This document shows, in pieces, positions 6,055 through 10,915 of a stretch of DNA of 10,915 nt; within the stretch, counting starts at the first letter, position 1; each line of letters opens with the position of its first letter. Under the pieces are notes generated by a model. The model had not been told where the DNA came from and ran no database searches. It worked only from the letters and a program-made list of their open reading frames with translations. The stretch covers positions 1-10,915 of the forward strand of contig JAWVZB010000100.1 of assembly GCA_033722375.1 (NCBI GenBank), given 5' to 3'. Origin of the DNA: JAWVZB01 sp033722375. GTDB lineage: Bacteria; Actinomycetota; Nitriliruptoria; Nitriliruptorales; Nitriliruptoraceae. The position numbers and the translations under genes were made by a program.

Positions 6055-7077
6055 GTGAGCGAACCCCCGATCCTCGACGTACGCGTCGCCCTGTGGGCGG
6101 CGCGCCTGGTGGCGCCGACGCGCGACAACGATCCCGCGGCGGCGGCACGGCTGCGCAGCGCCGTGGCCACCGACATGCCGGACGTCGACGCCGCCGCGCG
6201 CCGGTGGGCTCGACTCGGCGGTGACCTGCCCGCGACCCGGTGCCGGGTGGTCGGTCGGGTCGGATGGGTCCGCGCCAACCTCGCTGCGCTCGACGGGGCG
6301 TTCGATCCCCTCGCCGAGAAGCTGTCGACGGATCGGCGGGTCGCCTCGCGCGTCGTCGGGGCGCAGGTCGGGGCGTTGCTGGGTCTGCTCTCGACCAAGG
6401 TCCTCGGCCAGTACGTGCTGCCGCTCTCCGCACCCGGCAGCGGACAGCTCGTCGTGGTGGGCCCGAACCTGCTCGCGCTCGAAGACGAGTTCGGTCCCCT
6501 CGCTGCCGACCTCCGTCGGACCGTGCTGGTCCACGAGGTCACGCATCGCCTCCAGTTCGAAGGGGTGGACTGGCTGGGTGACCACCTGCGGGGGCTGCTC
6601 CGCCGCTACCTCGAGCACGCGAAGCTCGACGTGGCGACCGTGCTCGAAAGCGCCGGCCGGCTGCCCCAGGCGGTCGCCGAGGCCCGCGAGACCGGGTCCG
6701 TCCAACCGCTCTTCGAGGCCGTGATGACCGCTGAGCAGCGCGAGGTGATCAGAGAGGCCCAGGGCCTGATGAGCCTCCTCGAAGGTCACGGCAACGCAGC
6801 CATGTTCCTCGGCTCCGACGGGGTCGTGGACGACCCGGGCGCCGTCCGCGACGCGCTCGAGCAGCGGCGCCAGGATGCCGTGGCGAAGGTCCTCACCGCG
6901 GTCGCCGGCCTCGAGATGAAGAAGCGCCAGTACCGGGAGGGGGAGGCCTTCGTCCGCGCGGTCGTCGACGAGGTCGGCGTCGACGGGCTGAACCGGGCCT
7001 TCTCGGCCCCCGAGAACCTGCCGCGCCCCGCTGAGGTCGCCGAACCGCAGCGGTGGGTCGAGCGCGTGGCGGCGTGA
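6055..7077 (+). CDS. Zinc-dependent metalloprotease, DUF2342 family
   Basis: This encodes a 340-residue protein of the actinobacterial DUF2342 zincin-like family, sometimes annotated as 'coenzyme F420 biosynthesis associated' by co-occurrence only. The zinc-binding signature HEVTH is at residues 160-164, inside LRRTVLVHEVTHRLQFEGVD. A second conserved segment, LEGHGNAAMF (about 242-251), probably gives the further zinc ligand. The N-terminal half has the usual helical VGAQVGALLGLLSTKVLGQY region (101-120) and then LVVVGPNLL before the catalytic helix. No signal peptide or membrane segment is seen, so the protein is probably cytoplasmic; its substrate is unknown. GTG 6055 begins VSEPPILDVRVALWAARL, close to where homologues start, and is favoured by the leaderless promoter layout. 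It is followed by tilS after one base, as in other Actinobacteria (Rv3626c-Rv3625c in M. tuberculosis). Confidence 0.92.
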   Translation: MSEPPILDVRVALWAARLVAPTRDNDPAAAARLRSAVATDMPDVDAAARRWARLGGDLPATRCRVVGRVGWVRANLAALDGAFDPLAEKLSTDRRVASRVVGAQVGALLGLLSTKVLGQYVLPLSAPGSGQLVVVGPNLLALEDEFGPLAADLRRTVLVHEVTHRLQFEGVDWLGDHLRGLLRRYLEHAKLDVATVLESAGRLPQAVAEARETGSVQPLFEAVMTAEQREVIREAQGLMSLLEGHGNAAMFLGSDGVVDDPGAVRDALEQRRQDAVAKVLTAVAGLEMKKRQYREGEAFVRAVVDEVGVDGLNRAFSAPENLPRPAEVAEPQRWVERVAA

Positions 7078-7078
7078 C

Positions 7079-8569
7079 GTGTCGGGCTCGTCTGACCCCG
7101 CTCCCGGACCGCTTCCCGCCGGCCAGGACCGGGACGCGCTGCTCGCCGAGGTGCACCGGGCCCTGACCCCGATCCCCGCGAGCGCAGCGGCGCTGGTCGC
7201 CGTTTCGGGCGGACCCGACTCCACGGCCCTGGCGTTCCTCGTGGCCGAGGCGCGGCCGGACCTCGACCTCACGCTCGGCCACGTGCGCCACGGCCTGCGC
7301 CCCGACCTCGACGACGTCGCGGTGGTCCGGTCGCACGCGTCGTTCCTGGGGGTCCCGCTGGCGGTCACGGAGGTGACGGTCGTCCCCGGAGGGCAGGGTC
7401 TCGAAGCCGCTGCCCGTTCACAGCGCCATCTGGCGCTGCGCCGCCAGGCCCGAAGTGCGGGTGCCGGCTGGATCCTGTTCGGCCACACCGCGGACGACCA
7501 GGCCGAGACCATCCTGCTGCGGCTCGCGCGGGGCACCGGCGTCTCGGGGCTCGTGGGGATGTCCACCGTCCGGGGCGACCTCGTCCGGCCGTTGCTGCGC
7601 CTCCGCCGCGCGGACGTCCATCGGTTCGTCGAGCAGGAGGGCATCACCGCTGTCCACGATCCCATGAACGACGACCCGAGCATCCGGCGGGTGGCCGCGC
7701 GCACCATCGGGCTCCCGGCGCTCGCCGAGCTCGGTCCGGATCCGGTCGGGGCCCTCTGCCGCCTCGCGGACCTCGCCCGCGACGACGTCGCCAAGCTCGA
7801 CGCCGACGCCGACACCGCCGCGCGCTCCCTCGTGCGGTCGTACGGGCCCTGCCGAGCCGTCCCCGTCGACCAGCTCCACGCGCTCGAGCACGCCATCGCC
7901 ACCCGCGTCGTCCGCGATCTCGTGACCTCCGTCCGGGGCGGCGACGACCCCCCGAGCGCGGCCCAGGTTTCCGCCGTCCTCGAGCTCGCCCAAGGCGCCG
8001 CACTCGACCTCCCCGGCGTCCACGTCACCCGGGCGGGAGGCTGGCTCGCGGCAGCACCCCAGGACGTCTCCTCACCTGCGCAGATCCCCTTGACCGTGCC
8101 CGGGGTCACGCGGTGGCCTGCGACCGGGACCCGGTTCGTGGCGTTCGTCCCCGGGCAGGTCGAGCCCGAGGAACGCCAGCTCCAGCTCGACCTCGACGGC
8201 CGGTGGCGCCCCCCCGAGCTCCCCGTCGACACGGACGCGCTGCCGCCCGGGTCCCGGCCCGATCTGGGACGGCTCACCCTGGGGGATCTCGGAGGCGGCC
8301 AGCAGCACCGCCTCGTCCTGCGCTCACGGCGGCCGGGCGATCGGATCAGCGTCGGCGTCGGGACCAGCAAGCTCCAGGACGTCATGGTGGACGCCGGGGT
8401 CCCGCGCGCGGTCCGTGAGCTGGTCCCGGTCCTGGTGCTCGGCGACCGGGTGGTCTGGGTCCCCGGGATCGCCCACGATCAGGAGGTCGCTGCAGCGGGG
8501 CGGGAGGAGCCCCGTCTGCACCTCGTCGTCAGCGCGGCTGCGGCGCCCGGTACGAGCGCAGGGCAGTAG
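7079..8569 (+). CDS. tilS: tRNA(Ile)-lysidine synthase
   Basis: This 496-residue enzyme attaches lysine to C34 of the CAU anticodon of tRNA-Ile using ATP, so that it reads AUA codons. The N-terminal PP-loop ATPase domain has SGGPDS at 43-48, GHVRHGLRP (67-75) and GHTADDQAETILLRLARGTG (135-154). DPMNDDPSIRR follows near residue 200. The usual RNRVRHEVLP-like segment is altered here to RRVAARTIGLP. The C-terminal substrate-binding domain is seen in RRPGDRISVGVGTSKLQDVM (417-436) and VVWVPGIAHDQ (about 457-467). At about 60 residues above many short TilS proteins it is a full-length two-domain form. GTG 7079 starts one base after the metalloprotease stop with no SD, so translation is probably coupled. 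The altered central segment should not abolish activity, as the catalytic motifs are intact. Confidence 0.94.
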   Translation: MSGSSDPAPGPLPAGQDRDALLAEVHRALTPIPASAAALVAVSGGPDSTALAFLVAEARPDLDLTLGHVRHGLRPDLDDVAVVRSHASFLGVPLAVTEVTVVPGGQGLEAAARSQRHLALRRQARSAGAGWILFGHTADDQAETILLRLARGTGVSGLVGMSTVRGDLVRPLLRLRRADVHRFVEQEGITAVHDPMNDDPSIRRVAARTIGLPALAELGPDPVGALCRLADLARDDVAKLDADADTAARSLVRSYGPCRAVPVDQLHALEHAIATRVVRDLVTSVRGGDDPPSAAQVSAVLELAQGAALDLPGVHVTRAGGWLAAAPQDVSSPAQIPLTVPGVTRWPATGTRFVAFVPGQVEPEERQLQLDLDGRWRPPELPVDTDALPPGSRPDLGRLTLGDLGGGQQHRLVLRSRRPGDRISVGVGTSKLQDVMVDAGVPRAVRELVPVLVLGDRVVWVPGIAHDQEVAAAGREEPRLHLVVSAAAAPGTSAGQ

Positions 8570-8572
8570 CCT
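8567..8572 (+). promoter_or_regulatory. Candidate -10 box for hpt
   Basis: TAGCCT overlaps the tilS stop codon (TAG, 8567-8569) and lies 36 bases before the hpt GTG. It has the TANNNT form, but no -35 match is seen. hpt may equally be read from the upstream operon. Confidence 0.22.
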
Positions 8573-8608
8573 CGGGCGCCCATCCGTCTCTCGCGGGAGT
8601 CACCCGAC

Positions 8609-9196
8609 GTGTCAGACCTCGACCAGCTCGCCGGCACCGCCCCTGATCTGGCGCAGGACATCGACGAGGTCCTGATCTCGCAGGCACAGATCGAGCAGAA
8701 GCTGGCCGAGATCGGGGCGGCCATCAGCGAGGACTACGCCGGCCTCGAGCCGCTGCTCGTCGGGGTGCTCAAGGGCGCGTTCATGGTGATGGCGGATCTG
8801 TCGCGGCATCTCACCATCCCCACCGGCGTCGACTTCATGGCGTGCTCCTCGTACGGATCGAGCACCCGGTCCTCCGGGGTGGTCCGCATCCTCAAGGACC
8901 TCGACAGCGACATCGAAGGTCGCCACGTCCTCCTCGTCGAGGACATCGTCGATTCGGGGATCACGCTCGACTACCTGCTCAAGAACCTCGGGAGCCTCCG
9001 CCCGGCCAGTCTCGAGGTCGTGGCGCTGCTGTCCAAGCCGAGCCACCACCGTGTCGAGCTGCCGGTCCGCTACCTCGGCTTCGAGGTCCCCGACGTCTTC
9101 GTCGTGGGGTACGGGCTCGATTACGCCGAGCGGTACCGCGGGTTGCCGTTCATCGGGACCCTGAAGCCGGCCGTCTACCAGCCGAACGGCGGCTGA
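8609..9196 (+). CDS. hpt: Hypoxanthine phosphoribosyltransferase
   Basis: This 195-residue purine-salvage enzyme converts hypoxanthine or guanine plus PRPP to IMP or GMP. The PRPP-binding loop LLVEDIVDSGITL is at 108-120, with the E-D pair at 111-112. VGVLKGAF (51-58) forms the nucleotide-binding turn, and SSYGSSTRSSG (80-90) is the mobile catalytic loop. VPDVFVVGYGLDYAERYRGL carries the base-contact region before the usual IGTLKP ending. An N-terminal extension of about 17 residues precedes the conserved core (DIDEVLISQAQI). GTG 8609 is supported by GGGAG (8595-8599), nine bases upstream. The order tilS-hpt is conserved in Actinobacteria. It is separated from tilS by 39 bases and from ftsH by 107. 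Confidence 0.96.
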   Translation: MSDLDQLAGTAPDLAQDIDEVLISQAQIEQKLAEIGAAISEDYAGLEPLLVGVLKGAFMVMADLSRHLTIPTGVDFMACSSYGSSTRSSGVVRILKDLDSDIEGRHVLLVEDIVDSGITLDYLLKNLGSLRPASLEVVALLSKPSHHRVELPVRYLGFEVPDVFVVGYGLDYAERYRGLPFIGTLKPAVYQPNGG

Positions 9197-9274
9197 CGGG
9201 GTCCGGTCCGGCGCCCTGCGCGGCTCCGAACTCTGTAGCGACCCTGCCCGGGCCTGCCCGACGCCCACCCTTGG

Positions 9275-9280
9275 TAGAAT
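9275..9280 (+). promoter_or_regulatory. ftsH promoter -10 box
   Basis: TAGAAT differs from TATAAT at one base and is preceded by TGG at the right place for an extended -10 element (9272-9274). It lies 24 bases before the ftsH start codon, leaving a short leader that carries the SD. No strong -35 is seen; CTGCCC at 9254-9259 is weak and too close. An independent ftsH transcript is likely. Confidence 0.55.
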
Positions 9281-9290
9281 CTTGACCCGC

Positions 9291-9297
9291 AAGGGAG
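9291..9297 (+). promoter_or_regulatory. Ribosome binding site deciding the ftsH TTG start
   Basis: AAGGGAG ends six bases before TTG 9304. No ATG or GTG occurs in frame before the first membrane segment, so this site selects the rare TTG start. Confidence 0.65.
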
Positions 9298-9303
9298 TCT
9301 CTC

Positions 9304-10915
9304 TTGAAGCCAACCCAGCGGATCTTCCGCGGTCCGTTCCTCTGGATCCTCGTACTGATGGTGGCCCTGTGGGCGACCGTCAGTCTGGTGCAGCGTGCCA
9401 ACGAACCCACCGAGCTCGTCTACTCGGACTGGGTGGCGGCCGCCGAGGAAGGGCGTGTCGAGACCGTCGAGATCAAGACCCGCTCGGAGCTGCTCGAGGG
9501 TGAGCTCAAGGCCGCCGGCGAGGACCAGCCGGCGCAGTACCAGGTGGCCTTCAACCCCGATATCCACTCGGACCAGATCGCGCAGATCCTCCAGGAGAAC
9601 CCCGAGATCGAGCGGATCGAGACCGATCCCGAGCAGACCGGGGCGTTCGTCACGTTCCTGTTCAACATGCTGCCGTTCGTGCTGATCTTCCTGCTGTTCT
9701 TCTTCCTGATGCAGCAGATGCAGGGTGGCGGCGGCCGGGTGATGCAGTTCGGCAAGTCCAAGGCGAAGGTGGTCTCCAAGGATTCGCCGAAGGTCACGTT
9801 CGCTGACGTCGCTGGCGCCGACGAGGCGGTCGAGGAGATCCGCGAGATCAAGGAGTTCCTCGAGAACCCGCAGAAGTTCCAGGCGATGGGGGCCAAGATC
9901 CCGAAGGGTGTGCTCCTGTACGGACCACCCGGGACCGGGAAGACGCTCCTGGCCCGGGCGGTCGCTGGCGAGGCCGGGGTGCCGTTCTTCTCCATCTCCG
10001 GGTCCGACTTCGTCGAGATGTTCGTCGGGGTCGGTGCGTCCCGGGTGCGTGACCTGTTCGAGCAGGCCAAGGCCAACGCCCCGGCCATCATCTTCATGGA
10101 CGAGATCGATGCCGTCGGCCGTCACCGCGGCGCCGGACTCGGGGGCGGCCACGACGAGCGCGAGCAGACCCTCAACCAGTTGCTCGTCGAGATGGACGGG
10201 TTCGACCAGCGCACCGCGGTGATCCTGATCGCGGCCACCAACCGTCCGGACATCCTCGACCCGGCCCTGCTGCGGCCCGGGCGCTTCGACCGCCAGATCG
10301 TGGTCGACCGCCCCGACCTCATCGGTCGCGAGGCGATCCTGAAGGTCCACACGCGGGGCAAGCCGCTCGGCGAGGACGTCGACATCTCGGTCCTGGCCCG
10401 CCAGACGCCGGGGTTCACCGGCGCCGACCTCGCCAACCTCGTGAACGAGGCCGCACTCCTCGCCGCTCGGTTCGGCAAGAAGGAGATCTCGATGGCCGAG
10501 CTCGAGGAGTCCATCGAGCGGGTCATCGCGGGTCCCGAGCGACGCACACGGCTCATGGCAGAGCGCGAGAAGCGCACCGTCGCCTACCACGAGGCCGGCC
10601 ACGCGATCGTCGGCCACGCCCTGCCCCAGGCCGACCCCGTCCACAAGATCTCGATCATCCCGCGCGGTCAGGCCCTCGGGTTCACCCTCCAGCTCCCCAC
10701 CGAGGACAAGTACCTCGTGGCCCGCGGCGAGCTGATTGACCGTCTCGCCGTGATGCTCGGGGGTCGTGTGGCCGAGGAGATCAAGATCGGTGACGTCACC
10801 ACCGGCGCCGGCGACGACATCCAGAAGGCCACCGCGACCGCCAAGGAGATGGTGACCCAGTACGGCATGAGCAACAAGCTCGGCCCCATGACGCTGGGAC
10901 AGAAGGACAGCCAGC
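9304..10915 (+). CDS. ftsH: ATP-dependent zinc metalloprotease FtsH (3' end beyond window)
   Basis: FtsH is a membrane-anchored AAA+ protease forming hexamers that degrade misassembled membrane proteins and short-lived regulators. The first 537 codons are present. Membrane segments are at about 11-29 and 117-139, enclosing a periplasm-equivalent domain. The AAA+ module has Walker A GPPGTGKT (207-214), pore loop FVGVGA (240-245), Walker B IIFMDEID (262-269) and the second region of homology TNRPDILDPALLRPGRFDRQ (312-331). The protease domain has HEAGH at 429-433, and D505 in TTGAGDD is the likely third zinc ligand. The frame is open to the window end, so roughly the last 100 or more residues are missing. 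TTG 9304 is the start (MKPTQRIF), backed by AAGGGAG upstream and the -10 box at 9275. No defect is seen. Confidence 0.96.
   Translation, partial: MKPTQRIFRGPFLWILVLMVALWATVSLVQRANEPTELVYSDWVAAAEEGRVETVEIKTRSELLEGELKAAGEDQPAQYQVAFNPDIHSDQIAQILQENPEIERIETDPEQTGAFVTFLFNMLPFVLIFLLFFFLMQQMQGGGGRVMQFGKSKAKVVSKDSPKVTFADVAGADEAVEEIREIKEFLENPQKFQAMGAKIPKGVLLYGPPGTGKTLLARAVAGEAGVPFFSISGSDFVEMFVGVGASRVRDLFEQAKANAPAIIFMDEIDAVGRHRGAGLGGGHDEREQTLNQLLVEMDGFDQRTAVILIAATNRPDILDPALLRPGRFDRQIVVDRPDLIGREAILKVHTRGKPLGEDVDISVLARQTPGFTGADLANLVNEAALLAARFGKKEISMAELEESIERVIAGPERRTRLMAEREKRTVAYHEAGHAIVGHALPQADPVHKISIIPRGQALGFTLQLPTEDKYLVARGELIDRLAVMLGGRVAEEIKIGDVTTGAGDDIQKATATAKEMVTQYGMSNKLGPMTLGQKDSQ

Noticed and set aside
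5947..8385. 812-codon minus-strand open frame
   Set aside because: It is antisense to the metalloprotease and tilS, its translation is low-complexity R/S/P/T, and it shows no motif. It is a GC-rich shadow frame.
9197..9274. Possible terminator between hpt and ftsH
   Set aside because: There are several short GC palindromes (such as GCCCGGGC) but no stable stem followed by a T tract. The region is better explained as the ftsH promoter.
9175..10644. 489-codon minus-strand open frame opposite ftsH
   Set aside because: It lies fully antisense to an intact, conserved ftsH and has no recognisable domain or SD.

Overview
The window is GC-rich bacterial DNA, densely coding, with frequent GTG and TTG starts, Shine-Dalgarno (SD) sites of the GGAGG/GGGAG type and several probable leaderless starts. 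The gene order zinc metalloprotease (DUF2342) - tilS - hpt - ftsH is a classic actinobacterial chromosomal block. A glutamate-cysteine ligase of the EgtA type also fits Actinobacteria. Several proteins are strongly acidic, which would suit a deep-branching, possibly halotolerant actinobacterium such as a member of Nitriliruptoria. That placement is inference; the phylum is much safer than the class.

Layout. Positions 1-41 (minus) may hold the first codons of a gene running off the left edge. Positions 42-237 are non-coding and contain an A+T-richer array of repeated half-sites. A pirin (238-1161, minus) is divergent from a DUF445 membrane protein (1207-2415, plus). All later genes are on the plus strand: a DUF4393/Abi-alpha-like protein (2464-3183), which overlaps an EgtA-like glutamate-cysteine ligase (3164-4498) by 20 bases; a 175-base gap; an unrecognised single-pass membrane protein with a long acidic tail (4674-5636); an unrecognised 110-residue exported membrane protein (5700-6032); the DUF2342 metalloprotease (6055-7077); tilS (7079-8569); hpt (8609-9196); and ftsH (from 9304, cut by the window end). 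No stretch longer than 300 bases lacks a gene.

How the genes work together. tilS (tRNA-Ile lysidine synthesis), hpt (purine salvage) and ftsH (membrane protein quality control) are conserved housekeeping neighbours. The metalloprotease-tilS junction has a one-base gap and is almost certainly co-transcribed. hpt and ftsH have their own candidate -10 boxes. The DUF4393-egtA overlap implies translational coupling of an Abi-alpha-like protein to a thiol-biosynthesis enzyme.

I see no IS element, tRNA, rRNA, CRISPR array or complete new defence system. The points most worth a second look are the half-site array at 172-222, the DUF4393-egtA coupling, the two unrecognised membrane proteins next to the housekeeping block (one with an uncertain N-terminus), and the recurring leaderless promoter layout.
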